A stretch of DNA of 64,000 bases, from assembly GCF_021596945.1 (NCBI RefSeq), contig NZ_CP063779.1, forward strand, positions 1,835,592 to 1,899,591, written 5' to 3'. The stretch is from Mongoliitalea daihaiensis (lineage in GTDB: Bacteria > Bacteroidota > Bacteroidia > Cytophagales > Cyclobacteriaceae). Within the stretch, counting starts at the first letter, position 1, and the number at the start of each line of letters is the position of its first letter. This document shows, in pieces, positions 9,338 to 18,402 of the stretch. The notes beneath the pieces are model-generated. The model was not told the origin of the DNA, searched no databases, and was given only the letters and a program-made list of their open reading frames with translations. Position numbers and translations under genes: made by a program.

Positions 9338-12142
9338 ATGGACAAATTCTCCTACATTTCCAATGCGCATGTGGCTTACATAGATGAGTTATATGCAGAT
9401 TACAAGAATAATCCTGAAGCGATAGACCCAAGCTGGAAAACATTTTTTGATGGTTTTGATTTTGCCATCAGCAAGTTTGGAGAAGACGAAGAGGGAGGAG
9501 CAATCAAAATTTCTTCTAGTACCACATCCGCAGCACCTGCTGCCAATGGCGCCTTAGCAACTAAAGGCACCATCATGGATATGGAGCAATTACCTAAAGA
9601 AATTAAGGTTAGAGCATTGATACATGCCTACAGATCCAGAGCTCACTTACGTTCAAAAACTAACCCAGTTCGGGAAAGAAGAGACCGCAAGGCGCTTTTG
9701 GATTTAGAAGATTTTGGCTTGGGAAGTCAGGATTTGAATACGGAATTTCAAGCTGGAAAAGAAATTGGTATCGGTACAGCTAAGCTTTCAAAAATAGTAG
9801 AAGCGCTGAAAACCATCTATGAAGGCTCTGTTGGTTTTGAATACCTATATATCCGTGATCCCGAAATGTTGGATTGGCTGAAAACAAAAATTGAAAAAGA
9901 AGCCCTTTCCTTTAATCCTTCCGTAGATGAGAAGAAACGGATTCTATTTAAACTCAACCAGGCTGTAGTATTTGAAAACTTTTTACATACCAAATATCTG
10001 GGTCAAAAGCGTTTTTCATTGGAAGGTGGTGAAAGCACGATTCCATTCTTAGATGCAGTTATCAATACTGCTGCTGACCATGGGGTAGAAGAGGTAATGA
10101 TTGGAATGGCTCACAGAGGCCGTCTGAACGTACTCGCTAATATCATGGGCAAGACCTATGAACAAATTTTCTCCGAGTTTGAAGGGACAGCCAAGCCGGA
10201 TTTGACAATGGGAGATGGAGATGTGAAATATCACATGGGATATTCTTCTGATATTGTCACGTATGCCAATAAAAATGTTCACTTAAAATTGGCTCCAAAC
10301 CCTTCTCACCTAGAAGCGGTCAATCCCGTAGTTGAAGGTTTTATCCGTGCTAAAATTGATTCACAGCACAAGGGAGATGCTCGTAAAGCATTGCCAATTT
10401 TGATTCACGGGGATGCTGCTGTTGCGGGTCAGGGTATCGTGTATGAAGTAACTCAAATGGCCGGCTTGAAAGGCTACAATACAGGAGGTACGATTCACTT
10501 TGTTATCAACAATCAGGTTGGTTTCACTACAGACTTTGACGATGCTCGTACATCTATTTATTGTACCGATGTAGCGAAAATGATTGATGCTCCAGTTATC
10601 CACGTTAATGGTGACAATGCGGAAGCGGTCGTTTTTGCAGCTCGTTTAGCTGGTGAATTCCGTCAGAAATTTGGTCGGGATATTTTTATAGATATGGTAT
10701 GTTACAGACGTCATGGCCACAATGAATCGGATGAACCCAAGTTTACACAGCCTGAATTGTATAACATCATTTCCAAGCACCCCAATCCTCGAGAAATCTA
10801 TATCAAGCGATTGACTGAGCGTGGTGACATCGATGCGAAAATTGCCTCAGATATGGATGCTGAATTCAGACAGTTGTTGCAAGATCGCCTAAATATGGTC
10901 AAAGAGAAGCCACTTCCTTATCAGCAGACCAAATTTGAATTGGAGTGGAAAACATTGAGAAGATCTAAACCTGAGGATTTTGAAAAATCTCCTGAGACAG
11001 CGATTTCCGAAGAGGCAATTGTACAGGTAGCAGAAGCGCTTACCTCCATACCCAAAGGATTTAAGCCTATCAAACAAATCGATGCACAATTAAAGCAGCG
11101 GAAGGATATGTTCTTCAATGCCAAGTCTTTGAACTGGGCAGCGGCTGAGTTGTTGGCATATGGATCTCTTTTATTGGAAGGTAAAACAGTGCGAATCACT
11201 GGTCAGGATGTTCAGAGAGGTACTTTCTCCCACCGACATGCGGTAGTCCATGACTCCAATACCAATAAGCCATACAACTTCTTAAAAGAATTGAAGGACA
11301 GCAAAGGGCAGTTTTACATCTATAACTCTTTGCTTTCTGAGTATGCAGTTCTTGGTTTTGAGTATGGCTATGCCATGGCAAACCCAAATTCACTGTCTAT
11401 CTGGGAAGCACAATTCGGTGATTTTGCAAATGGCGCACAGACCATGATCGATCAATTCATTTCTTCTGGCGAATCCAAATGGCAAAAAATGAATGGTATC
11501 GTGATGTTATTGCCTCATGGATACGAAGGACAGGGTCCTGAACACTCCAATGCAAGACCGGAACGCTTCCTTCAATTGGCAGCGGAATACAACATGGTAG
11601 TAGCAAATATTACAGAACCTTCCAACTTCTTCCATATGTTAAGAAGACAGTTGACTTGGGAATTTAGAAAACCATGTGTGGTGATGTCACCAAAGTCTTT
11701 GTTGAGACATCCAAAGGTGATGTCTCCAATTGAGGAGTTTACTTCCGGAGGATTCAGAGAATTGCTTCCAGATTCCAAAGTGTCTGCAAAAGATGTAAAA
11801 CGCGTTGTTCTTTGTTCTGGTAAAATTTACTATGATTTGGAAGAAGCGCGTGAAAAAGAGAAAATAAAAGATGTTGCCATTCTCCGATTGGAGCAGTTGC
11901 ATCCACTACCAAAAACACAATTGATGGAGGCCTTGAAGGCTTACAAAGGCGCTGAATTGGTGTGGGTTCAAGAGGAGCCAGAAAATATGGGTTATTGGAA
12001 TTATATCTTGCGTATGATGTACAAAGAACTGCCAATGGATGTGATTGCCAGAAAACCTTCTGCTTCTCCAGCTACTGGTTATAATAAAGTTCACGTACAA
12101 GAGCAGACAGCGATTATCAATAAAGCATTAAAAATTTCATAA
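9338..12142 (+). CDS. sucA: 2-oxoglutarate dehydrogenase E1 component
   Basis: This thiamine-diphosphate enzyme decarboxylates 2-oxoglutarate in the TCA cycle and passes the succinyl group to the lipoyl arm of E2. Its 934 residues agree with the family. Visible features are the N-terminal helical segment (YISNAHVAYIDELYADY), the block GMAHRGRLNVLANI near residue 255, the ThDP/Mg site IHGDAAVAGQG near residue 357, and the C-terminal transketolase-like half with LLPHGYEGQGPEHSNARPER. The E2 gene follows after 105 bases and an E3 gene 245 bases beyond that, so the whole complex is encoded here. Confidence 0.97.
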   Translation: MDKFSYISNAHVAYIDELYADYKNNPEAIDPSWKTFFDGFDFAISKFGEDEEGGAIKISSSTTSAAPAANGALATKGTIMDMEQLPKEIKVRALIHAYRSRAHLRSKTNPVRERRDRKALLDLEDFGLGSQDLNTEFQAGKEIGIGTAKLSKIVEALKTIYEGSVGFEYLYIRDPEMLDWLKTKIEKEALSFNPSVDEKKRILFKLNQAVVFENFLHTKYLGQKRFSLEGGESTIPFLDAVINTAADHGVEEVMIGMAHRGRLNVLANIMGKTYEQIFSEFEGTAKPDLTMGDGDVKYHMGYSSDIVTYANKNVHLKLAPNPSHLEAVNPVVEGFIRAKIDSQHKGDARKALPILIHGDAAVAGQGIVYEVTQMAGLKGYNTGGTIHFVINNQVGFTTDFDDARTSIYCTDVAKMIDAPVIHVNGDNAEAVVFAARLAGEFRQKFGRDIFIDMVCYRRHGHNESDEPKFTQPELYNIISKHPNPREIYIKRLTERGDIDAKIASDMDAEFRQLLQDRLNMVKEKPLPYQQTKFELEWKTLRRSKPEDFEKSPETAISEEAIVQVAEALTSIPKGFKPIKQIDAQLKQRKDMFFNAKSLNWAAAELLAYGSLLLEGKTVRITGQDVQRGTFSHRHAVVHDSNTNKPYNFLKELKDSKGQFYIYNSLLSEYAVLGFEYGYAMANPNSLSIWEAQFGDFANGAQTMIDQFISSGESKWQKMNGIVMLLPHGYEGQGPEHSNARPERFLQLAAEYNMVVANITEPSNFFHMLRRQLTWEFRKPCVVMSPKSLLRHPKVMSPIEEFTSGGFRELLPDSKVSAKDVKRVVLCSGKIYYDLEEAREKEKIKDVAILRLEQLHPLPKTQLMEALKAYKGAELVWVQEEPENMGYWNYILRMMYKELPMDVIARKPSASPATGYNKVHVQEQTAIINKALKIS

Positions 12143-12247
12143 TCTTCCCCGCATCCCGTCCTTGGCTGGATGCAGGTTTAATTTAAGTTATATTTGTTAA
12201 ATTAACCTTGGGCTTGACAAAAGCTTAGGGGTCAAAAAGAAAAAATA

Positions 12248-13786
12248 ATGAGCCTAGAAATGAAAGTCCCTGCGGTTGGGGAATCCATTACAGAAGTAAC
12301 CATTGGACAATGGTTTAAGCAAGATGGCGACCAAGTTGCCATGGATGAGGTCATCTGCGAACTGGAATCTGATAAAGCAACGTTTGAACTGACAGCAGAA
12401 TCGGCTGGTGTTTTGAGGATCAAAGCACAAGAAGGGGATACCTTGGAAATCGGAGCCACTATCTGTGTGATTGAAGCAAGTGCTGCTGCATCCACAGCTG
12501 TTCCTGCTCCAGCTGCAAGTGCTCCTAGCCAATCCACGGGTGGAGGTGCTACTGGAGAAGTTAAAGAAATGATTGTACCTACGGTTGGTGAATCTATCAC
12601 GGAAGTGACGCTAGCCTCTTGGTTGAAAGCGGATGGAGACTATGTGACATTAGATGAAATCATCGCAGAGGTAGATTCTGATAAAGCAACATTTGAATTG
12701 CCTGCCGAAGCTACAGGTATTTTGCGCCACGTAGCACAAGAAGGTGATACCTTAGAAATTGGTGGCTTAATCTGCAAGATTGAAGTAGTAGAAGGTGGTG
12801 CTCCTGCGGTGGATGCGCCTGTTTCATCTGCTGCTCCTGCAGCATCTGCTCCAGCTGGTCAAGAAACCTATGCGACAGGTCACGCTTCTCCTGCGGCAGC
12901 TAAAATCATTGCTGAGAAAGGATTGAATCCAGCTGATATCACTGGTACAGGTAAAGATGGTCGAATTACCAAAGAGGATGCGATGGCTGCCGAAGTGAAA
13001 CCGAAAGCTGCACCTGCATCTGCTCCAAGTCCTGCACCTGCCAAAGCAGCAGCTTCAGCTCCGCCTGCTCCAGCTGCAAGTGGGGATAGAAACTCTCGTA
13101 GGGAGAAAATGACGTCCTTGAGAAAAACTGTTTCCAGAAGATTGGTTGCTGTGAAAAACGAAACAGCCATGTTGACAACTTTCAACGAAGTCAATATGGC
13201 CCCAATCATGGAAATTCGTAAGAAATACAAAGATCAGTTTAAGGAGAAGCATGGTGTAAACCTTGGTTTTATGTCCTTCTTTACTAAAGCAGTTTGTGTG
13301 GCGCTACAAGAGTGGCCGGCAGTAAACGCTATGATCGATGGAAATGAGATTATTTACAATGACTTTTGTGATGTTTCTATAGCAGTATCTGCGCCCAAGG
13401 GCTTGGTGGTACCTGTGATTAGAAATGCTGAGCAAATGAGCTTTGAGCAAATCGAGAAAGAAGTGGTACGTCTAGCTACCAAAGCAAGAGATAATAAGTT
13501 GTCCATTGAAGAGATGACAGGAGGTACCTTTACCATCACCAATGGGGGTGTTTTCGGTTCCATGATGTCTACTCCGATTATCAACGCTCCTCAATCTGCA
13601 ATTCTTGGAATGCATAATATCGTGGAAAGACCCGTGGTAGAAAATGGACAGATCGTCATTAGACCGATGATGTATGTGGCCCTTTCCTACGATCACCGCA
13701 TCATCGACGGTAGAGAATCCGTAAGTTTCTTGGTACGCGTTAAGCAACTCCTTGAAGATCCGACGAGATTGTTGTTTGGAGTCTGA
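12248..13786 (+). CDS. sucB: 2-oxoglutarate dehydrogenase E2, dihydrolipoyl succinyltransferase with two lipoyl domains
   Basis: The E2 core transfers the succinyl group to CoA. The 512 residues contain two tandem lipoyl domains with the lysines to be lipoylated at K43 and K146 (both in DKATFEL), Ala/Pro-rich swinging linkers, a peripheral E3-binding domain near 215-250 ([13 protein letters not shown]), and the catalytic acyltransferase domain with SYDHRIIDG near residue 481 (H483 and D487). Many succinyltransferases have one lipoyl domain, so the duplication is a small departure. The stop is followed almost at once by the low-complexity repeat at 13789. Confidence 0.95.
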   Translation: MSLEMKVPAVGESITEVTIGQWFKQDGDQVAMDEVICELESDKATFELTAESAGVLRIKAQEGDTLEIGATICVIEASAAASTAVPAPAASAPSQSTGGGATGEVKEMIVPTVGESITEVTLASWLKADGDYVTLDEIIAEVDSDKATFELPAEATGILRHVAQEGDTLEIGGLICKIEVVEGGAPAVDAPVSSAAPAASAPAGQETYATGHASPAAAKIIAEKGLNPADITGTGKDGRITKEDAMAAEVKPKAAPASAPSPAPAKAAASAPPAPAASGDRNSRREKMTSLRKTVSRRLVAVKNETAMLTTFNEVNMAPIMEIRKKYKDQFKEKHGVNLGFMSFFTKAVCVALQEWPAVNAMIDGNEIIYNDFCDVSIAVSAPKGLVVPVIRNAEQMSFEQIEKEVVRLATKARDNKLSIEEMTGGTFTITNGGVFGSMMSTPIINAPQSAILGMHNIVERPVVENGQIVIRPMMYVALSYDHRIIDGRESVSFLVRVKQLLEDPTRLLFGV

Positions 13787-13862
13787 TTAGAGACGAGAGA
13801 CGAGAAGCGAGAAGCGAGAGACGAGAAGCGAGAGTTTAGAAACAAGAATCAAGAAACAAGAC
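13787..13862. repeat. Low-complexity GAGACGA/GAAGCGA repeat next to the sucB stop
   Basis: Seven-base units of the types GAGACGA and GAAGCGA follow each other directly after the sucB stop codon, passing into GAAACAAGAATCAAGAAACAAGAC. The reverse complement of the same motif (TCTCTCGCTTCTCGTTTCT) occurs in each 166-bp unit of the array at 44609-45320. The rest of the 245-base gap up to the E3 gene has no recognisable gene. Confidence 0.7.
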
Positions 13863-14030
13863 TAGTTTCTGGTTTGAGAAAATATTCCTCGTTTTGAAAG
13901 TAATTAGGTGGATGAGAGGAGAGACGTTTATTTTTCAGTATCTCTTCTCATCTTATCATTAGAACAGATCACTTATAATTAACCACACACGAGTCTAGGC
14001 TCTTGTGTCTTACGTCTAACATCTAAAAAA

Positions 14031-15428
14031 ATGTACGATTTAATAGTCATTGGCTCGGGGCCAGGAGGATATGTGGCTGCCATCAGAGGTGCGCAGTTGG
14101 GTATGAAAACGGCCATTATTGAAAAATATAATACCTTAGGTGGCACATGCTTGAATGTAGGCTGTATCCCGTCTAAAGCTTTGTTGGATTCATCCGAGCA
14201 CTACCACAATGCTGCTCATACTTTCAAAACACACGGCATCAACTTGAGCAATCTGGAAGTTGACTTAGGTCAAATGATTGCCCGCAAAGATGATGTGGTG
14301 AAGCAAAATGTGGATGGAATCCAGTTTTTGATGAAGAAAAACAAAATCGATGTGCACCATGGCTTGGGTTCTTTTGTGGACAAAAACACTGTTAAAGTGA
14401 CCAAAGAGGATGGAAGTGCTACAGAGATTCAAGGAAAAAATATCATCATCGCTACCGGTTCTAAACCTTCTTCCCTACCATTTATCAACCTAGATAAAAA
14501 GCGAATCATCACTTCAACTGAAGCCTTGAAAATGAAGGAAATCCCTAAGCACCTGATTGTCATTGGTGGTGGGGTGATTGGGATGGAGTTGGGTTCTGTG
14601 TATGGTAGAATGGGGGCAAAGGTTTCTGTTGTGGAGTACATGGATGCGCTAATTCCTTCTATGGATAGAACCATGGGTAAGGAATTACAGAAGTCTTTGA
14701 AGAAAATTGGTTTTGATTTCTATTTGAAGCACAAAGTTACTGGTGTAGAAAATACGGGGGAAGAGGTAGTGGTGAAGGCTGAGAATTCCAAAGGTGAGAT
14801 TGTTGAAATCAAAGGAGATTATGTATTGGTATCCATTGGTAGAAGACCTTATACGGATGGGTTGAACGCTGAAGCAGCGGGTGTGAAGTTGACTGATAGA
14901 GGACAGGTGGAAGTGGATGATCACTTGAGAACAAATGTTCCTACTATTTACGCTATTGGTGATGTGGTGAAAGGCGCTATGCTCGCACATAAAGCCGAGG
15001 AAGAAGGTGTTTTTGTTGCAGAGCAGATTGCGGGACAGAAGCCACATATCAACTATTTATTGATTCCTGGTGTGGTGTACACCTGGCCTGAGGTTGCTTC
15101 TGTTGGTTATACAGAGGAGCAATTGAAAGAGAAAGGCATCAAGTACAAAGCTGGTAAATTCCCGTTCATGGCTTCCGGAAGAGCAAGAGCTTCTATGGAT
15201 ACAGATGGCTTGGTGAAGGTTTTGGCAGATGCGACTACGGACGAAATCTTAGGCGTGCACATGATTGGTCCACGTACGGCAGATATGATTGCCGAGGCAG
15301 TTGTTGCTATGGAGTTTAGGGCATCAGCTGAGGATATTGCCAGAATGTCCCATGCGCATCCGACCTATACAGAGGCGTTTAAGGAAGCATGTCTGGCTGC
15401 GACGGATAATCGGGCCTTGCATATATAA
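14031..15428 (+). CDS. lpdA: Dihydrolipoyl dehydrogenase (E3)
   Basis: This flavoprotein reoxidises the lipoyl groups of the dehydrogenase complexes with NAD+. The 465 residues show the FAD fingerprint GSGPGGYVAA near residue 8, the redox disulfide in GGTCLNVGCIPSK (C40 and C45), the NAD fingerprint VIGGGVIGMELG near 177 and the interface active site HAHPTYTEA near 441. It lies downstream of sucA-sucB and so probably serves the 2-oxoglutarate complex, but it would also serve the pyruvate complex whose E1 alpha is at 25644. Confidence 0.97.
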   Translation: MYDLIVIGSGPGGYVAAIRGAQLGMKTAIIEKYNTLGGTCLNVGCIPSKALLDSSEHYHNAAHTFKTHGINLSNLEVDLGQMIARKDDVVKQNVDGIQFLMKKNKIDVHHGLGSFVDKNTVKVTKEDGSATEIQGKNIIIATGSKPSSLPFINLDKKRIITSTEALKMKEIPKHLIVIGGGVIGMELGSVYGRMGAKVSVVEYMDALIPSMDRTMGKELQKSLKKIGFDFYLKHKVTGVENTGEEVVVKAENSKGEIVEIKGDYVLVSIGRRPYTDGLNAEAAGVKLTDRGQVEVDDHLRTNVPTIYAIGDVVKGAMLAHKAEEEGVFVAEQIAGQKPHINYLLIPGVVYTWPEVASVGYTEEQLKEKGIKYKAGKFPFMASGRARASMDTDGLVKVLADATTDEILGVHMIGPRTADMIAEAVVAMEFRASAEDIARMSHAHPTYTEAFKEACLAATDNRALHI

Positions 15429-15456
15429 TGTTTTTACATAGTTGCACTAAACTAAA

Positions 15457-15488
15457 ACCTGCCAATTGTTACTTTGGCAGGTTTTTTT
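15457..15488 (+). terminator. Terminator of lpdA, possibly bidirectional
   Basis: CCTGCCA (15459-15465) pairs with TGGCAGG (15475-15481), followed by seven Ts. The complementary strand also has a short T run, so it could serve the convergent gene ending at 15532. Confidence 0.85.
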
Positions 15489-15531
15489 GTTTCGAGTAAA
15501 AATTTTGTTCTTTTCATTTAAGTTGATTGAA

Positions 15532-16593
15532 TTAGAAAGCGTAGTTTATCCCGACTGATGGAATCCATGGTTCCCTGAAATTTTTAAAGAAAAAGTCTAT
15601 TGTAAAAATAAAGCTTGAATTGAGATGATAATCAAATGAAAGTCGGTTGTTGTATGATGCCAAAATAGAGTCTTCTCTTGAATTATTGATTTTACGTCCA
15701 TATTTAATGGTTGTTCTCCAATCATAGTTAAAATTCATTGAATATCCCGCATTGATAAACGATTCTCTTAGATAATCAAAGCCGCCTTCAGAGTCAGGTT
15801 GAAAAAAGTTATAAGTTTTAAAAGATAATTCCCATGTTGACTTAAAACCTGTCCATTTTCGCCGTTTTCCATTTTCAAATACTAACATCCAATCAGATGT
15901 TATTGGGAGTTGATTACCTAGAATACTTGCTCCAACACTGAAGTCTAGATTTATAAAACGTGATTTGCTATCCAAGTTGCTATAAGTGATAAGCTCTTTT
16001 CTTCCATCAGAAAGTAAATGTAATTCCTTGTTTAACCTTCTTTGGTTGTATTGACTCATCCAATCCTTATCTTCCCAGATTTCTTTAACCATATCAGAAA
16101 TCCCAGCCTCCTTCAAAACAAGTAGCTCATCTATTTCGCCGAGATAGATAACTACATCCATCATACCCTCCGCATATGAAAATCGAACTTTTTGGGTTTT
16201 TGTGGGGAAAATTTCTTCTCCCATTTTTCTAAATCTAATCTCTTCCAATGGGCTGAAGCTAATTTGGTTGGAATTCGGACTGTACCGAATACTGTAAGAC
16301 TCTGTAGCAGTAGGTAATTTTAAACTAGCTAACAATTGAAGAAATTTTTCTATGTCATTTTCAAAGCTTGGAAATCCTCTTTTAGAGCTGATGTCTGCCC
16401 AGAAAAAACTGATTTTCTTTTCCTCTTGAATGTAAACATGTAAAGTGTCATTAACCTTCCGTAAAATAAAGTTTTCCTTGTCATAGGATGTATTGAACAA
16501 CTTGTATTCATCTTTTTCTACCAGGTTTTGGCTTTGGGCTTCTGAGGAGAAAATGAATAAGGCGAGAATAATAAATAGGCTAATTTTTCTCAT
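15532..16593 (-). CDS. Secreted protein with probable outer-membrane barrel end, unknown function (ECF module)
   Basis: A 353-residue protein with a signal peptide (about 1-21, ending SEAQSQ). The first two thirds are soluble-looking, and the last 130 residues alternate in beta-strand fashion and end VGINYAF, compatible with an outer-membrane barrel or a barrel-associated fold. I recognise no enzyme motif. Its start overlaps the end of the membrane-anchored gene at 16580 by 14 bases, and that gene in turn overlaps the sigma-factor gene, so the three form a tight operon. It is plausibly the effector or sensor of that sigma system (inference). Confidence 0.7.
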   Translation of the reverse strand: MRKISLFIILALFIFSSEAQSQNLVEKDEYKLFNTSYDKENFILRKVNDTLHVYIQEEKKISFFWADISSKRGFPSFENDIEKFLQLLASLKLPTATESYSIRYSPNSNQISFSPLEEIRFRKMGEEIFPTKTQKVRFSYAEGMMDVVIYLGEIDELLVLKEAGISDMVKEIWEDKDWMSQYNQRRLNKELHLLSDGRKELITYSNLDSKSRFINLDFSVGASILGNQLPITSDWMLVFENGKRRKWTGFKSTWELSFKTYNFFQPDSEGGFDYLRESFINAGYSMNFNYDWRTTIKYGRKINNSREDSILASYNNRLSFDYHLNSSFIFTIDFFFKNFREPWIPSVGINYAF

Positions 16594-17299
16594 GGGTTTT
16601 TGTGGTTAATGTTGTGAAAAAAGATTCATTTCTAGTACGTTGATTTGTGGTTACGTAGGGTTTGGTAGTCCAGATGTCCTGTATTCGAAATGGTTCACTG
16701 ATTTCAATTTCTTTGACTGGCAGGTCTTTTTGCTGTGCTTGAAGATTGGCTTGTAAGCGTCTTGCTGCGGGGCTTAATGATTCTAATGCTACCTCTTCGA
16801 TTGATAGATTGCTTGTTTTGGCGCTTGCTGTTTCTGCGACCAACTGATGCTCTTGTAATTCTTGACTCACAGTATCTTTTTTTGCAGCTGTAGTTAGGGA
16901 TGGATTTTCAATAGACTTTTGTTTTTCTTCTGGCGAATCATCCTTAGTCAACACTTTTGGGGCTGTATTTTGAATGATGATTGGTGATTTCACTATTTCG
17001 GTAAGCTGATTTTCTTGCTTAGGTTCCTCGAAGCTTAGTTTTTCCGATTGCGTAGAATTTATTATCGCCTCAGGTAGGTTTTTTGCTGCTATGACAGTAT
17101 CCAGTGAACTCGGGGAATTATCTTGTGTCAACCACCAACCTACGAGTAATACTGTTACACTCGCAGCAGCTACCCAAATCCAGGCCTTTGGCTTTTTCTT
17201 TTGAGGAAGTTGAACTGAGTTCCAAATGGCTTCCCCATTGAAAACAACACCCTTAGGCAGCTGAGCTTCATGATCAATTTTTTTTCTATTAGGATGCAT
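16580..17299 (-). CDS. Single-pass membrane protein, candidate anti-sigma factor
   Basis: The 239 residues comprise a short cytoplasmic N-terminus (about 1-40, rich in Lys), one transmembrane helix at about 41-60 (WIWVAAASVTVLLVGWW) and a periplasmic Glu/Ser/Thr-rich tail of low complexity. The gene overlaps the ECF sigma gene by 11 bases. This is the usual place and topology of an anti-sigma factor, but I cannot see a zinc-binding (HxxxCxxC) motif or a FecR domain, so the role rests on context. The cytoplasmic part is short for a classical anti-sigma domain. Confidence 0.65.
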   Translation of the reverse strand: MHPNRKKIDHEAQLPKGVVFNGEAIWNSVQLPQKKKPKAWIWVAAASVTVLLVGWWLTQDNSPSSLDTVIAAKNLPEAIINSTQSEKLSFEEPKQENQLTEIVKSPIIIQNTAPKVLTKDDSPEEKQKSIENPSLTTAAKKDTVSQELQEHQLVAETASAKTSNLSIEEVALESLSPAARRLQANLQAQQKDLPVKEIEISEPFRIQDIWTTKPYVTTNQRTRNESFFTTLTTKTHEKN

Positions 17300-17876
17300 T
17301 GTACCAGCCGTTTTTGATGATTAAATTTTTTAAATAGGCTTTTGCCTTACTCAATTGTGATTTGGAAGTCCCAACACTAATGTTAAGTTTTTCCGAAATT
17401 TCAGAATGGTTGTACCCTTCGATTTCGTAAAGGTTAAATACTGTTCTATACCCTTCAGGCAATTGTAAGATTAATTGGTATAGTTCCTGATTGGTCAGTT
17501 GGTTAATGGCGTTATCTTCTAGGGCCGTAATAGTTGAATCAGGCTCGACCATCATGGGTGCTTTCTGCTTTTTGCGTAGAAACATCAGGCATTCATTGAC
17601 CACAACCTGACGCATCCAAGCCTCTAAACTTCCTTCACCTTGGTACTTGAAACTTGCTAGCTTTTCAAATATTTTGCTAAATGCAGCACTTAGGACGTCC
17701 TCAGCGTCTGCCTGATGAGGAATATACCTTAGGCAGAGCATAAATAAAGCTTTGCTTTGAGCATGAAAGATGTCTTTCATGGCTCGCTGATCTCCTTTTT
17801 GGGCCTTAGCTATGGTTTGTTGGTGAATCAATTTTTGGTGGCTTATATAATCGGTAAAATGCATACAGCATCCCAA
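17289..17876 (-). CDS. ECF-type RNA polymerase sigma factor
   Basis: The 195 residues carry region 2 (about 35-100: HQADAEDVLSAAFSKIFEKL, EAWMRQVVVNECL) and region 4 (about 130-185: LPEGYRTVFNLYEIEGYNH followed by the helix-turn-helix SEISEKLNISVGTSKSQL). The sigma-1 and sigma-3 regions are missing, as in ECF factors. An alternative ATG four codons downstream is equally possible as start. The gene heads the operon with the putative anti-sigma and secreted proteins; its targets cannot be read directly. Confidence 0.93.
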   Translation of the reverse strand: MGCCMHFTDYISHQKLIHQQTIAKAQKGDQRAMKDIFHAQSKALFMLCLRYIPHQADAEDVLSAAFSKIFEKLASFKYQGEGSLEAWMRQVVVNECLMFLRKKQKAPMMVEPDSTITALEDNAINQLTNQELYQLILQLPEGYRTVFNLYEIEGYNHSEISEKLNISVGTSKSQLSKAKAYLKNLIIKNGWYNAS

Positions 17877-18057
17877 TGGTTGCTTTCAAGTGTAAAAAAT
17901 GTCAAAATTTTTTCTGCCTGCGTTAAGAAATCCATAATGACATATCGGAAATCTGATATTTGATTTTGTGAACGGACTTTATTTGGGGTAAAAAATAAAA
18001 ATAATGTAAAAAAAATGAAAAAAACTTGCAAAAATTTTAATGAATGAATCGTTTTAT

Positions 18058-18065
18058 TAATTTTG
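18058..18065 (+). promoter_or_regulatory. Candidate -7 element driving the tRNA-like RNA
   Basis: TAATTTTG is an exact TAnnTTTG match. A TTG at 18026-18028 is too far upstream to be a good -33 box, so the element is partial. A start a few bases downstream would leave a leader of about 45 bases before the RNA's acceptor stem at 18116. Confidence 0.5.
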
Positions 18066-18115
18066 TCACAGTCCGAGAGAGAAAGACGTTTTCCTCATCA
18101 ACAGGCGTAAATTAT

Positions 18116-18251
18116 TGTAGGGTGATGAAACTGGCAGACATGCCCTCCTGTCTCGGGGGTGGAGCTACCAACAGAAGTTGGGAATGGATAAAGCGCACAG
18201 AGCTCAGTGTGGCCTAACTACTCCGTGGAGGTTCGAGTCCTTCTCCTACAG
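18116..18251 (+). ncRNA. tRNA-like RNA with GUC anticodon and a 67-base structured variable region
   Basis: The sequence folds as a cloverleaf. Acceptor stem TGTAGGG (18116-18122) pairs with TCCTACA (18244-18250) with one G-U. A 3-bp D stem (ATG/CAT) encloses AAACTGGCAGA with the GG pair, as in class II (Leu/Ser) tRNAs. The anticodon stem CCCTC/GGGGG has loop CTGTCTC, giving anticodon GUC at 18150-18152. The T arm GGAGG-TTCGAGT-CCTTC is canonical, and the unpaired 3' base is G (18251). Between anticodon and T arms lie 67 bases (18160-18226). They close with TGGAG/CTCCG and hold two hairpins: CCAAC-AGAA-GTTGG (18168-18181) and GCGCAC...GTGTGGC (18193-18213). G34, U35, C36, C38 and G73 equal the known aspartate identity set, but position 10 is A and position 37 is U. 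No CCA is encoded. A terminator follows. Confidence 0.72.
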
Positions 18252-18280
18252 CGATTAGATTAGATTTGGGTTTTTCAATT

Positions 18281-18321
18281 AAAAAGGCGGTTGACTTTTC
18301 AGGAAGGAACCGCCTTTTTGC
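18281..18321 (+). terminator. Rho-independent terminator of the tRNA-like RNA
   Basis: AAAAAGGCGGTT (18281-18292) and AACCGCCTTTTT (18308-18319) form a perfect 12-bp stem with a T run, 30 bases after the RNA. It supports an independent transcript. Confidence 0.9.
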
Positions 18322-18402
18322 TTTAAAAAATTTTAACTCCATCCCATCACGGTATTCACTGCTTTTATAGTACTTTTACTTGCAATTCAAAGCCCATGCA
18401 AG

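Noticed and set aside
12143-12247. GCATCC...GGATGC hairpin after sucA as a terminator
   Set aside because: The stem is imperfect and no T run follows; sucA and sucB are expected to be co-transcribed.
18184-18258. 24-codon frame starting at the ATG inside the variable region of the tRNA-like RNA (a tmRNA-like tag?)
   Set aside because: The RNA has a complete anticodon arm and normal arm order, unlike tmRNA. The frame runs through the T arm and acceptor stem and is short enough to be chance.
18396-18402. ATG at 18396 as start of the AsmA-like gene
   Set aside because: It is not in the frame of the long protein; GTG at 18403 is.
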